This document shows positions 10,516-22,102 of a DNA stretch of 64,000 bases, piece after piece (the stretch's first letter is position 1; each line of letters opens with the position of its first letter). The notes under the pieces were generated by a model, which saw nothing but the letters and a program-made list of their open reading frames with translations, did not search any database and had not been told where the DNA came from. The DNA comes from Gautieria morchelliformis (lineage: Eukaryota; Basidiomycota; Agaricomycetes; Gomphales; Gomphaceae): contig WHVA01000040.1 of the NCBI GenBank assembly GCA_015179125.1, positions 124,001 through 188,000 on the forward strand, given 5' to 3'. The translations under genes were made by a program, and so were the position numbers.

Positions 10516-11245
10516 CGTGCTACTACCATGCTCCAGAGATAATGGTCATATAGCAAAAGTATGACATAGCGAGTGAGATATTTGCTTCATTCTTGGGTCG
10601 GACCAGAGTGTTTACAACTGACATAGTGGACATTTGGAGCCCTGGATGCATATTTGCAAAATTGTTCGAGGGCAAGCCACTTTTCCCAGGCAAAGACCAT
10701 TTGTGATCCCTCAGCTCCATGGCATATTTCTATTCTGACCTTGTCTCCATTTATAGGTGTAAAACAATTTTCAATAATTACTGAGCTCCTAGGGATGCCG
10801 CCAGAAAATGTCATCCAGAAAATCTCCAGTGAAAATGTATATGCCATGCGCTTTCATGCCTCAGTAAAAGACTAATCTCTCCACTTGAGATGCTCCAGTT
10901 TGTGCAAAGCCTTGCAAAGTGTGAACGCATTCCATTTCACAAAAAACTACAGTGCATGGATGAAAGTGGTACATTTTTCACATACGCTGATGAGGCATCA
11001 CTCACATGTTTTACCATTGATTAGCACTCAACCTGCTGGAGAAGATGCTTGTGTATGATCCACACAAGTACATAATGGGAACCCACTGTCTTGCAGAGGA
11101 GTATGTCTCGCCATACCATGACCCAAGCAATGAGCCTGTTACGAATGAGAAGTTTGACTGGAGTTTCAATGACCCCGAGCTCATTGTGGATACCTGGAAA
11201 GTCATGTGTTTGGAAATTCTAGGCGAGTGTTCTTGGATAGTCTAA
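10516..11245 (+). pseudogene. HOG1-type MAP kinase pseudogene, C-terminal half
   Basis: Plus-strand frames in order read YYHAPEIM (about 10530, the APE motif), [20 protein letters not shown] (about 10630-10690), FSIITELLGMPPENVIQKIS, QFVQSLAKCERIPFHKKL, and [10 protein letters not shown] followed by [20 protein letters not shown]. These match Hog1/Sty1 stress-activated MAP kinases along the C-lobe. Intron-like gaps remain (about 10700-10756, ending ATTTATAG, and about 10838-10890), so it came from genomic DNA and not a retrocopy. Several stops and frameshifts make it non-functional. It presumably derives from a functional gene elsewhere, since Hog1 is normally conserved. Confidence 0.8.
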
Positions 11246-11309
11246 TCAGATGTGCTTCGCAGATTTCCACCAAGTCGGTAGCAGGTCCTGAAGATCACAA
11301 GGAATGGAG

Positions 11310-11720
11310 AGCATGCGCTGGGTCCCGGCGCTGCCGGTCAGTGCATGCTGCGCTGACAGCACTGGGTACCAGCGACCGCGTGCGCTGACAGCGCCGGTAC
11401 CAGCGCACGCATGGGCTGACAGTGCCGGGTACCAGCACACGCCTGCACTGACAGCGACGTGCACCAGCGCACGCTGCGCTGACAGCGCCGGTACCAGCAC
11501 ACGCCTGCGCTGATAGCGCCGGTACCACCGCAAGCCTGCACTGACAGCGACGTGCACCAGCACACGCCTGCGCTGATAGCGCCGGTACCACCGCAAGCCT
11601 GCACTGACAGCGACGTGCACCAGCGCACGCTGCGCTGACGGCGCCGGGTACCAGCGACTGGCAGCGCCGGTACCAGCGCACAGGGCGTTGGTGGCTGGCG
11701 CTGTCAGCGCATGGTCCAGC
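11310..11720. repeat. 31-bp GC-rich minisatellite
   Basis: About thirteen units resemble GCGCTGACAGCGCCGGTACC plus an 11-nt tail. Part of the array (about 11511-11635) has a 62-bp two-unit higher-order period. The array begins just after the MAP kinase pseudogene. Long overlapping frames on both strands are by-products of the repeat. Confidence 0.9.
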
Positions 11721-11734
11721 GCATGGTCAACACA

Positions 11735-12175
11735 CTATTCCAATTTCTAGACAATTCCCCAACCCAGGAAATCCTCAGGAAATCTTTGAGATATTGTGAA
11801 TTTCCTCCTCCTAGAAACTGAATATTTACTATAATTTCCAGAGTCAGGAAATCATAGAGAAATATCAAATTTTCACAAGACTTCCTGCCAAGATTTGCAC
11901 AATTTCCTAATGTTTTCCTGTACCAAAAAACTCTGAGGAAATTTAGCATTTACTCATGATTTCTTTAGACAGGAAATCATGGTTAAACTGTCAGTTTCTG
12001 GACCCAGTTTCCTCATGATTTCCTGGACCATATTTTTACAATTTTTATACAATTTCCTGAACTTTGGAAACCCTTGTAAAACATTAAATTTCCTCTAAAT
12101 TTCCCAACCTAGGAAACTCTCAAGAAACATGGAATTTCCATAGAATTTTTCAAGGGGTTTCCTGACTTGAGAAAT
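11735..12175. repeat. degenerate TTTCC/GGAAA-rich block
   Basis: The motif AATTTCCT and its complement AGGAAATC/AGGAAATT recur many times in both orientations at irregular 15-40 bp spacing. The block looks like a decayed satellite of small palindromes and has no coding content. Confidence 0.6.
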
Positions 12176-12379
12176 TTTGCCATGCCTCCAGTGCCAGGAG
12201 CTGTGCCTGTCAAAACCCCCCCCCCCCACTGCCGCTGTCATGCCACACCCCAACACATACTGACTGCTCCTCCTGCCACAGCTGTGCCACCAAAGGCAGA
12301 CAAAGCATTCAAAGTGTTCCGCTATCTGCTATGTCCCATACACCTCCCTCTCCCTAGCCACCAGAATCAAAGTGAGCAG

Positions 12380-13270
12380 GGGAGAGTATGACTTCATAGT
12401 AAACGTGCAGGGGTGCCCAACAGCAAAAGGCCTGGCCCACTGAAATGAGAAATCCATATCGATGGTGGAATGGTATGTGGCAACCAAAGTGGCAGAGGAG
12501 AGGACCAAGTTCTACCATGGTGAAGCAAGGGCAAACACAGTTGCCTTCACCACCACAAGCTGGTAATGGACTTAGGACTATCCCACAGCTGGGACATCGT
12601 GATGGAGTATGATATCCAACAATGAGAGTTAGGGATGCTGAATGCAGCACATTACCTGAGCACGTTGGATATAAACGCGCTGACATTGATAGCATTACCA
12701 CATGCTGCATGAGCCTCTTCACCACTGGGCAAGCGGCCCTTCCCACACGACTTTTCCCCACCACCAGCACAAAAGAAGTCCTGGGCATGCAGCTTTCGGT
12801 GGAGAACCACAGGGCACCTCCCAGTGGACTGCAGAGCAGCCACAACCAACCATGGCAAGCCAGCTGCTGCCATCGACAGCAATGCAAGGAGTGGGCACAC
12901 CCTCATAACCCCAACAGAAGACAGTATTGCTTTAATTGGGCCAGAGGATCAGCCCGCTCCTTTGGTGACACATATAGCAACACCCACAGCTACAGCCTGC
13001 GTGGAGAGCCCACCCATGGTGCCAGCACATGCCAGCCTCAAGCCTGACCCAAGGGGCATGGTGACCCCACTCGATCTGGATCGAGTGGGGTCATTGCTAT
13101 GTAAATATGGGTTACTGGGAAAAATGGATGCACATAGTAAATGGTCTATGCCACAGCTTCAACATTGGGGTATGCGAACTCCCCCAACAAACATATTTAT
13201 TTCAAGAACCACAGTTCTTCATGCCTAAATCCCAGTATGATCAATCAACTGAGCCTTCCCTGTAGACAGT
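12380..13270 (+). pseudogene. degenerate retroelement remnant, DIRS-like
   Basis: Broken plus-strand frames contain pieces of a protein type common in basidiomycete genomes: SHSWDIVMEYDIQQ (about 12580), a zinc-knuckle-like segment WRTTGHLPVDC (about 12795-12830), TPLDLDRVGSLL (about 13070-13100), and KNHSSSCLNPSMINQ (about 13200-13245). From memory these resemble the Gag-like and pre-RT parts of tyrosine-recombinase (DIRS-type) retroelements, but no RT catalytic motif or recombinase survives here. Frameshifts and stops separate the pieces. It could instead be another retroelement lineage. Confidence 0.4.
13063..13092. other. perfect 14-bp inverted repeat with 2-nt loop
   Basis: GACCCCACTCGATC at 13063-13076 is followed by TG and then its exact reverse complement at 13079-13092. 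It lies inside the TPLDLDRVGS coding remnant. Confidence 0.9.
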
Positions 13271-13680
13271 CATTAACCGGCTTTTCCCTTGAGATCCAAT
13301 ATATGCGCCTGCATATATTTTTGATCTCCATGTCCCTTCCAAAGGACTGTCAAATACTTTTGACACATTGTTCTACTCATGTCCCATGAATTCCAATATC
13401 CTCATATAGTGCTATAGATTTATTTTCTTTCTTTTGTTCCTGCTCAAGCCATCTCCCTGGTCCAGTGCCTGACCAAGACATGGGTGCTTTGATCGGTTAG
13501 ATCTATCAACTGAGTTGAGGTGCCGACTGATTCATGACATCATGACATCATCAATATACAGGTGATCTTCTATAATCAGTGTGCCACACTGATTATCTGT
13601 TGATAGTGCTCTAGAAATTAATGATCTTCTGAATATACTCTTAGTCTAGAAGGTATAATATTGGACTTAAAAGATAGTCC
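13271..13680. other. non-coding stretch with a 12-bp palindrome
   Basis: ATAATCAGTGTG at 13572-13583 and CACACTGATTAT at 13585-13596 form an inverted repeat with a 1-nt loop. The short duplication CATGACATCATGACATC occurs near 13530. No gene is visible. Confidence 0.4.
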
Positions 13681-14376
13681 AATCATAGGGTGTTTATCAC
13701 AACAAATATAACCACACACTCACCTACACTTGAAGCTTGGAGGCCCTGCAGCACAGCAGATCCATGCACCAGAGATCTGGAATATAGTTGACATGCGCAA
13801 CACCTCAATAGTAGCGGCGAGGTGTGAATGTGTAGTAGCGTGCATAAGCTCAAGGAAATCAGGCCCATGACTGCCAGCCGCCATCCCCCAACTCCCACCC
13901 GATGTTGCTGTAATGACCATTCCTAATGGGTTCATTCATTCACCACTTTTCATATACCACAATCACATTGACGTCAGGGATGACCCATGCTTGCAGTAAC
14001 GAAGCAGCCCATTTGGCGGCAAACTTGTCTTCTCACTGGCAGACCACTATGGCCCACATCGATTCAAGCTCTGTGCCCATGGCAGCCACTCCATGTCTGC
14101 AACTGCTTGAGAGCCTCTCAGGCTACCTCAGATCACAGCATTGCTGAAGGATGCTCAGACACTGTGCAAATGAATAAATATATGACCAGCCTCGTCATCC
14201 TTACCCTAGTTGTGCATTTTATACACCTCTCCTAATTTAAATTTTCGGCAACACATGACACTACTATGAAGTATACAGTATTTATCACAAATTGTTCATG
14301 AAGCATTCATATACGAATACATGTCAAGAGGGGGCATTATGTATGTTCACATAGCTCCCATCTCTTGGATCCCCCT
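13681..14376. repeat. diverged dispersed repeat, related to 27720-28020 in opposite orientation
   Basis: Plus-strand 13980-14270 (ACTGGCAGACCACTATGGCC, then ATTTATCACAAATTG) is similar to the reverse complement of 27720-28020 (CTGGCAGACCATATGGCCCA). Short shared peptides, MAHIDSSSV and MAHVDSSSV, arise from it. The ends are unclear and no transposase was recognised. Confidence 0.5.
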
Positions 14377-15408
14377 TGTCAAGATTGGTTTTTAGGCGTT
14401 AATATCGTGTATTAGTGAACACAGCGAATGCCCGAATAACTTGTGCGAATAAGTATGCCATTCGGCGAATAGATGAACCAATGAATGTTCACAAGGTAGG
14501 AGGACTGCCCGAACGGGGCTCACCCTATCTACAGTCGTAGCGAAATAGCCCGTGGCACTTGATGATGTAACGTGCAAGGTCTCACGGAAGGGCTGTCTAA
14601 GTTTCGACAATCCCTTCGCCGGCAAAGGTGCTCCTTCGGAGCCCTTCACCAACAGCACAGAAAATAGTTCGAAGGCTAAGGTAACGAATATGAAGTATGT
14701 GAACTCACCAGTGATGCCTAAGTTCTCTGCTGGTCGAAGATGGGAATCTCCAAGAGAAGGCTTAAGATGATGACCACGGCGAGGTCAAAGCTGCACAAGA
14801 TGAACGACGTATGATAATTGAACTGGGGAATATACATGCGAATGTAAACTACTTATATCGAATGCTCGTAAGGTATCAGCGAATAGGAAAGAGGTCATTG
14901 TGAGTTAGGGCCGGATAGGGGTGTGCAGTCATGATACTAATTAGATGGAATCAACATACAATAGAGTGAGGGAAGAATGCGAACATGAAACGACGGAGAG
15001 TAAAAGGGGGCGAAGGCACTTATGGACAAAACCATGTCTTGGGACCTGCATACATGCTACCCTGCACGGACTCTTCGTTTACTGGGTTGATCCCACACGA
15101 CCTATGGAAGGGACGCCCTGCGAACACACTTTGGCCATACGAACACCCAATGGGGTTGGATTAAGAAGATGATGGGGCTAATGATGAACCATCATGCCGG
15201 GTGATTGGTATCGATCATATTTGATGGCGTGCCTGCTGGCAAAATGCGCGAGCAGCGAATAGTGGTTCGGAGGATGGGGCGAACAGCAAGTAGAGTGGAC
15301 GTAGAAGAGGAGTGGTCGGTAGGTGAGGCGAACTCTGATGAAGATGCTAGGGAGTGACGAGGGGGAACATGGAGGTAGCGCGGTAGGAGAAATAAACCGG
15401 TCATGACA
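14377..15408 (+). mobile_element. 1.03-kb solo LTR, copy 1
   Basis: The LTR starts TGTCAAGATTGG and ends CCGGTCATGACA (TGTCA/TGACA inverted ends). The target duplication CCCCT is perfect (14372-14376 and 15409-15413). It is highly similar along its full length to the solo LTR at 56204-57234. No internal retroelement sequence adjoins it, so it is a recombination product. Frames inside it have no protein character. Confidence 0.92.
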
Positions 15409-15956
15409 CCCCTATTGTATAATCACCATCACATTTTCTGTTTTATTTTTCCCTGATTTGTAATTAACCCCCTACCCTGTCCGAATGCGATCACAGACTC
15501 TTTCACTTAGAAATAATAGATAGAAAAACATTGTCTTTTCTCTATAAATACAGCTACTCAACTGTATGTTACTTTAGCCAGAAAAATCCCTTTGCACTCA
15601 CATCACACACACTTGAATCAACCTGGAAACTGATTTTGAGTCGTGTTCACTGTCTTGAACAGTCTCAAAACTCATACACTACTAGAAATTAGTTTCTTGA
15701 TTTTGTTATCTGTTATTGCAGATTCACGAGTCCTATGGACTACTGATCACATCCACCCAACCATCAACTTCATCACTGAGCTGAATACTCGGGCCGACGT
15801 CGGGTGTACCTTACTGATTAGATATCCAACAATAGCCGCTGGACCATCTTATCACATCTAAGTGCTCAGAACCATCAGATTTATTGGAAGGATATTCACA
15901 GATATCTTTTGAGTGTTATTCCTTTTATTTCATAAATAAAGACAGCTACATAAAAA
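15409..15956. other. possible older LTR interrupted by the 1.03-kb solo LTR
   Basis: The stretch has TATAAATA at about 15543 followed by pyrimidine-rich sequence. The left flank at 14323 reads TGTCAAGAGGGGGCATTATG. Together these could be halves of another LTR. I could not fix its ends or find a target duplication. Confidence 0.3.
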
Positions 15957-16180
15957 TGTGGAACAAAGGAGTTATAATAGATTGATGATTCTATGATCTA
16001 CTCAAGATCGTCTGTCCTTATATACTAAATACGATGTTCCTATGTTACTAATCCTTCGAGCTGATGCTGTGCCGATGCCGTGCCGGTGCACCAGCATCCC
16101 GGAGTCGAGAGCGTTCTCGAACTTCCGGCTAAGTGCGTGCCGGCTCTGCCTCGGCTGTATCATCGTCCCGATTACTAACA
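15957..16180 (-). repeat. 3' LTR of Copia E
   Basis: It runs TGTGGAACAAAGG to GATTACTAACA. The end of the pol frame lies within it. Confidence 0.92.
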
Positions 16181-19100
16181 CTCCCCCTCAGCGAGAAGTC
16201 CCTTCTGCAAAATCCTAATTTTCCTAATAAATATCTATGTTGGTGTAAATCCAGTCCCTTCGTAAATATGTCTGCTACGTTCTCCTTCGTCGGTATGTAT
16301 GTAAGTGTTGCCTCAAGAAAGGCAACTTTCTCATGGATGAAATGATATGCGACTTTGATATGTTTAGTACGTGTGTGGTATGTTGCGTCATGTGATAGTG
16401 TGATGGCGCCTAAATTGTCTGATCGAAGTGACGTGGGCTGGGTTTGATCTATTCCTAGTTCCTTGATGAAGTGCCTTAGCCAGATCAATTGCTTGCCGCC
16501 CTCAGTGAGTGCCATGTATTCGGCCTCTGTAGTAGATAACGCGATCGTCCGCTGCTTCTTCGAGCTCCATGTGATGGCTCCCCCTCCTAGTATAGCTACA
16601 TAGCCACTAATAGACAGTGCATTGTTTCTATTGGCATAGTCCGAGTCAACGAATATTTCAAGGTTGAGACCAGCGTCTCGTCGGAAGGTTATGATGTCAT
16701 CACGTGACCCCTTGAGGTACCTGAGCGCATGCTTGATCACGGTCCAGTGCTCAGCTCCATAAGTAGTAGTGAATTGACTTAGGTGCTGCACGGTAAAAGC
16801 CAAATTGGGTCGCGTGCTGAGTGCCACATACATCAGTGATCCAATTGCTTTAGCACAAGGTACTTTGGTAGTTGGACCCGTTGAGTCCATGGGTGTTGTG
16901 AGCTTGATCATTTTGTGTAGAGGTGTAGATACGGAATGAGCCGTCGCCATGTTGAATCGATTGAGTATGATGTCGATGTAATGTCCTTGGGACATAGTCA
17001 GTGTTCCCTCATCCCTATTCCTCTCAACCCTAATTCCCAAGGTTTTCTTCATTTCTCCTAAATCTGTCAAAGGGAATTTTCCATGAAGCTCCCCCTTGAG
17101 CTTAACCATCCCTCCTTTGGAATCAGCAAATAATCCGAAGTCATCCACGTATACTGATATGACTTCGATTGAGTCCTTATCTTGTCTGATATAGACACAT
17201 TCATCGGCTGTGCTTTGGTGGAAGCCGAGATCGAGTAGTAATTTGTGTAAGCGCTGATGCCAAGCTCGCCCCGATTGCTTGAGTCCGTAGAGCACTCTGT
17301 ATATTCTTAGAACGCGTCCAGACCCGTCATCAAAACCGTCGGGCTGACGCATGTAGATCTCTTCATCTATAGCTGAATTGAGATAGGTGCCTTTGACATC
17401 CATCATCTCGATTTCCCAATCGAGTGTATTTGCGATGGCTAATAAAACGCATAGTGAATTGAACTTGACCACAGGTGAAGTTATTTCATAGTAATCCATC
17501 CCTGGCCTCTGTGTGAATCCTTGAGCCACAACCCTCGCTTTAGCTTTATCGAATTGTCCATCTGGTTGCGTTTTGACAGCGTATACCCATCGGCAATATT
17601 AATTCCCATGTTCCTAGCGTCTTATGTTGATTCATTTCAATTTCCATTGCTTTCTCCCAGATCGGCGCATCATCACGTGATATCGCTGCTCTGTAATTCT
17701 CTGGTTCTGTAACGATTCTCTCGTTATGTAAGCCTGTTCGGTGTGGCCTGAATCATTCAGCTTCCGGTAATCCGGCCTTTGAGTGATATGCATGCTCTGT
17801 CGAATCTGTGGAGCTGGCGCTTGTTCAGGTGGATCAGGAACGGGCGTCGTCTGGGGTGATGATGTCTGTGGGGTAGTTGGGATCGGTTCTGGCACATGCT
17901 CGCACGGTGAGTGCTCCCCCTTGAGCGGTGCCGTATTAGTGGTGTCGTCATCGTCGTTATCTGGGATAGGATAGAGTTTATTGTCATTTTCGTCGAATGT
18001 GATATTTCTTGAGATTTGGACATGCTTTGAAGCTTTATTGTAATACTTCCAGGCTTTTGCATGTTCAGCTACTCTGGCGAATATGTGTTTTTCTGCCTTT
18101 GGATCAAGTTTAGCTCGACGTTGATCCAGCACCATAACCCAGCAGTTTGTCCCAAATTCCTCTAGATGTGCTATGTTCGGCTTCTTGCCGAATAGTGCCT
18201 GGAACGGTGTTGCGTCATCTCCAAGTGCTCGCGTGGGTGATCAATTTTTGATATAACACGCGTAAGCCACGGCCTCGGGCCAGAGTATTTTTGGCAGGTT
18301 CTTGGCGAATATCATCGCCTGTGCGTGCTCGAGTAAGGTCCGGTTGAGTCGTTCTGCAATTCCATTCTGGGCTGGGGAGTATGGAGCTGTGGTCTCCACG
18401 ATAATGCCATGTCTTGCACAAAATTCTTTGAAGTTTTTATTGACATATTCCCCGCCATTGTCTGACCGAAACCTCTTCATTTTCTGACCTGTTTGGGTTT
18501 CGAGGAATGCTTTGTACGTCTCGAAGTGCTTGAGCACTTCATCTTTGGCGCTCCCGAAATAGATTACAGTGTACCTCGATTTGATGTCCATGAAAGAATA
18601 AAAGTATTTTTCATGTGACGGTCCCTCGGTCTGGGCAGGCCCCCATACATCGGATACTGTTAGATCACCGACCTGATCAACAGTGTCCTCGGCTCTTTTG
18701 GGGAACAGCTCCACATGCCGTTTGCCTTGTATGCAAGCCTTGCACTGACTCGGCTCTTTTGGCTCATCAATCTCAAGTCCAGTAACTAGATCGTTAGATT
18801 TCAACATTTTTATAGAGCTTATGTTGACATGCCCGAGTATCCTGTGCCATTTGTCCCATGACCGTCCCTTTGCCGCTGTGGCAAAATCCTGTGCCTCGAC
18901 TGATCGGGTGACCCATGCCTTCATACAGAATAGCCATCCACGCTTCTGTCCCTGTGCAAAAATAACTCTGGCGTGTGATTTGAATTCGACGCCAGTGCCT
19001 GTAAATGTGGCCGTGTTGCCCTTATCAGTTAGACGCCCTACACTGATAAGGTTGTTCGGCACATCCGGTGCATGCTTGACGTCACGTAGCTCGATCGTGT

Positions 19101-20130
19101 TCGTCTTAGCGCCGACTTTGAATTCCATGTATATAGTGCCTCGGCCTTGTGTATGTAGTACTGCTCCAGGTGAAATTCCTTCAATTTCCAATGGCTCCTC
19201 GGCATAGCTAGCGAAATCGTTTCGGCTTCGAGCTATGTGTGTTGTTGCCGCTGAATCGGCTAGCCAGTCAGATGCAGATATAGCACTGTATGCTACCTCC
19301 TTAGATACAAACGCGAAGTCCTTTTCTTCTGCTTGTTTAACTGTCTCTTTGTTCCCTAATTTGAACCACTTCGGTGCTTGACCTTCCTTGCCACCACCTT
19401 TCGCCCAGCAGTCCTTCACGTAATGACCCTTCTTGCCGCAATTTCGGCACTTTCCCTTCGTTGCTCCTGAGTCATCTTTCCTGGGCCTGTGACGCTGTTG
19501 CACCTTAAGCGCCGTCTGTCGTGCTGATCCGGCTTTCCGTGCTCGGTCCTCATCGAGGACCCGAGCTATTAATATATCAGCCATCATTCCGGCTCCACTG
19601 GCGTTTACTGCCATAATAAACACCAACCAAGATTCTGGTAATGACATCAGTAATGTGTTCGAGAACTCGGTGTCACTGATGTAATGTCCCTGTGCATTCA
19701 GTTCCTGTTGAATGCCGCGGAGCTTGCGTATGTGCTCCTCCATGTTCACGCCATCTTCGGCAAGCATCTGGAAGAAATCTCTTCGGAGATTTACAATCCC
19801 CACGGCTCCCTTAGACTCGAATATTGCTTGTAAACTAGTCCATACAGAAAATGCAGACAGTGTCTGATTGATGTAAACTAGCTGTTCATCAGCAACTCTG
19901 AGGCAAATTTCTTTTCTAGCTTTTTTGTCCTTCCTTCTCCAATCGTCGATTTCCTGCTGCTCGGTCGCAGTGACATTGCCGCCATCTGCTGGTCTTGGTT
20001 CCATCTCCCTGCCGATAGCCACGTCCCACAGATCCAAGTCGTCGAGTATCCACTTGAGCCGCCGGCGCCACACCGCGTAGTTATCCCCGTTCAAGGGATC
20101 GATTTTGTACGTGTTATTGCTACTCGACAT
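16129..20130 (-). pseudogene. Copia E Gag-Pol polyprotein with a nonsense codon and frameshifts
   Basis: The first frame, starting at ATG 20130 (MSSSNNTYKIDPLNGDNYAV), runs to a TGA at 18241-18243. It holds Gag, a CCHC knuckle (CRNCGKKGHYVKDC), a protease with the unusual motif DSAATTH instead of DSGATxH, the pre-integrase HHCC segment, and the integrase core (SDVWGPAQ, RSDNGGEY, NGIAERLNR). The same frame continues through 18135 to about 17690. Two frameshifts (about 17590-17690) hide the RT start. From 17529 RT (VYVDDFGLF, the YVDD box) and RNase H (VDSDYANRN, ALSTTEAEYMAL) are open to 16129 in the LTR. The element encodes all Copia enzymes but cannot make a continuous polyprotein. Confidence 0.92.
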
Positions 20131-20205
20131 CGTTGATCGGTATTGAGTTGGTGGAGTATAGAATGTAGTTAGGATAAGCTAGGTCTGTAGTAATTTAGTT
20201 ATGGC

Positions 20206-20219
20206 CGGGGCCCATAACC
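20206..20219 (-). other. primer binding site of Copia E (half-tRNA iMet)
   Basis: The minus strand directly inside the 5' LTR reads GGTTATGGGCCCC, complementary to the anticodon arm of initiator tRNA-Met (GGGCCCATAACC). This primer type is known from Drosophila copia. Confidence 0.8.
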
Positions 20220-20443
20220 TGTGGAACGAAGGAGTTATAATAGATTGATGATTCTACGATCTACTCAAGATTGTCTGTCCTTATATACTAAATACGATGT
20301 TCCTATGTTACTAATCCTTCGAGCTGATGCTGTGCCGATGCCGTGCCGGTGCACCAGCATCCCGGAGTCGAGAGTGTTCTCGAACTTCCGGCTAAGTGCG
20401 TGCCGGCTCTGCCTCGGCCGTATCATCGTCCCGATTACTAACA
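20220..20443 (-). repeat. 5' LTR of Copia E
   Basis: It is 224 bp long. All five differences from the other LTR are C/T or G/A at CpG positions. Confidence 0.92.
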
Positions 20444-20530
20444 AAATCCGTAGCGGCGCATTGGCGCCAGTCCCCGACTCCGTTGTGGGGTAGGGGTTGT
20501 CGATATTACAGTTTCATACGAAGTATTCTT
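20444..20530 (-). other. hairpin-containing tail beside Copia E, possibly the Helitron's 3' region
   Basis: The minus strand reads GGCGCCAATGCGCC, a 5-bp GC stem with a CAAT loop, about 12 nt before the Copia edge. This resembles a Helitron 3' hairpin, but no CTRR follows. Copia E may have removed or displaced the end. Confidence 0.3.
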
Positions 20531-22102
20531 TCATAAGTGACGATTTGCGTTTATATACATTATATTTGTTACATGTGATGCACAGTACCTGTTGATATCC
20601 AGCTTGCCACATCCGACGAAAACCACGCTAATCATCCCATGCAAATCAGCAGGCGTGCGCGGAAGTGTATCGGCAATTGAAATGACATTCATATCATGAG
20701 CGCACGTATTGCCGTGAAACACGCGGGGCTGGGCAGGATCGCTAGAGTCATACAAACGCATAACGTGTGCCGTATTCCGGTAAAGTGAACATACCATTTC
20801 CTCAACCCAAGTCAAGTCCATGAATTCCTCTGGCAAGTGGCCACTGTACAAGTCATTTTTAAGAGCGAACCGGGGCACCTTTTCATGCGTTAGCGAGGAA
20901 TGGCAATCAGGACATAAAGAGACGATTGTGGATCCATCATCAAGCTGTCGAAGGCCGTCCCAGTGAAGCATTAAACCATCAATGACAACATCGTCAAACG
21001 AGAACTCACTCGAAAGGTTGTTTACAATGCATCGCTGAATAATGAATGAATCTGTAAGTCACAGTAATTCAAGGTTGCATGGTGGCGGTAAACCACGAAC
21101 CGTGACGAGTTCAATCAAAGGTATAGAAGGACGTCTCCTTGCACACGATGCGCACATGGGTGGGGGTGTCCACATGGTGGCGTTATAATAATCACGGCAA
21201 CACGAAAGTATAGTGTCGTTAGGGACTACATTAGGCCAATCCGCGCGGTCAGCAGCAGAACGGCGAGCGGCGTCATTCAGGTTCCGAAGACTTTGTTCCC
21301 TTCGGAGAAGTTTACTCCTCGCTTTGTGATGCAGATGAACAGGACGATTCATTTCAGACACCACTTTGCTAGAATACACAGACGTGAGGAGCTGCACCAA
21401 GGTATCATGGCGAGTGTCAGGGACCGGTGCATGAGGTGTGGACATGTGCAAGTCAGCTCGAATATCTTCCGTGTCCAGTAACTTGAGCTTAGTACAACAG
21501 GCACGAAAATGAGAGACGAGAAGGGATGTGCAGGTGGTCCGAGTGGCAGACATGCTTTTGACAGGGACACCTAAATCTGCACACAGACGGGTCAACGCGG
21601 GGAGGGGTAAAGTTGCCACATTGGACACCTGAACGGCAGGATCAATGGCCATACAAGACAGCTCCCACATAACAGGTAAACTTTGTACAGGGAAAGGAAG
21701 TGATGACAACATTGAAAGAAACTCATCTCCATACTTAGCAAGTACATATCCTAAAACCAACCGAAAACGACATGATGTATCACACACCGATGAGGAAAGG
21801 ACGGATGCGGAACGGTACAAGACACAACACTGCTTAAGAGAAGTGAGAGAGGCAGCATCAAAGAAGATGCAATCATCGCGAAAGGAGGATATTATTAATC
21901 CAACAAGGTTAGCCTTAACTCGACAATCGGTACAAGACAGGGAAATACCGAGACGCGAAGTCAAAGATACCAAAAAGGACGGGGTGCGACGTACGAGAAG
22001 GGAGCTGAGGGGATCGTAAGGAGGAGTGCACCAATGCGGAAGGGCAGACGGAGGAGAGACGGCAGGAGATGGAGACAAAAAAGTGGAGGGTACATGGGAC
22101 AT
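20531..22102 (-). pseudogene. Helitron replicase/helicase N-terminal fragment with DUF6570-like segment
   Basis: The frame from 22102 (MSHVPSTFLSPSP) to 21062 encodes an N-terminal region ending in PPPMCASCARRRPSIPLIEL. An in-frame TGA lies at 21059-21061. The same frame then continues through FIIQRCIVNNLSSEFS into SLCPDCHSSLTHEKVPRFAL, LPEEFMDLTWVEEMVCSLYR and FHGNTCAHDMNVISIADTLP. The C-x2-C pairs and this order match the N-terminal part (DUF6570) of fungal Helitron proteins. The frame runs into a GTACTG splice-donor-like sequence near 20590, and the Rep and Pif1-type helicase domains are absent. It is therefore a truncated or internally deleted copy. Confidence in the family rests on memory of the pattern. 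Confidence 0.65.

Larger units (their letters stand above)
15957..20443 (-). mobile_element. Ty1/Copia element E, full length but decayed
   Basis: Two 224-bp LTRs (15957-16180 and 20220-20443) flank an internal region with a half-tRNA primer site and a polypurine tract (GAGGGGGAG on the minus strand beside 16181). LTRs differ at five positions (about 2%). The flanks AAAAA (left) and AAATC (right) do not form a clear target duplication. Confidence 0.92.

Noticed and set aside
11246-11681. Overlapping ORFs on both strands (CAGARRCQ-type peptides)
   Set aside because: They follow the 31-bp minisatellite period and have no independent protein features.
14377-15408. ORFs of 70-88 codons inside the solo LTR, also in the copy at 56204
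   Set aside because: They lie within a non-coding LTR, are not under visible constraint and contain no domains.
15952-20448. A target-site duplication for Copia E
   Set aside because: Flanks AAAAA and AAATC share only AAA, which is not convincing in AT-rich flanks.
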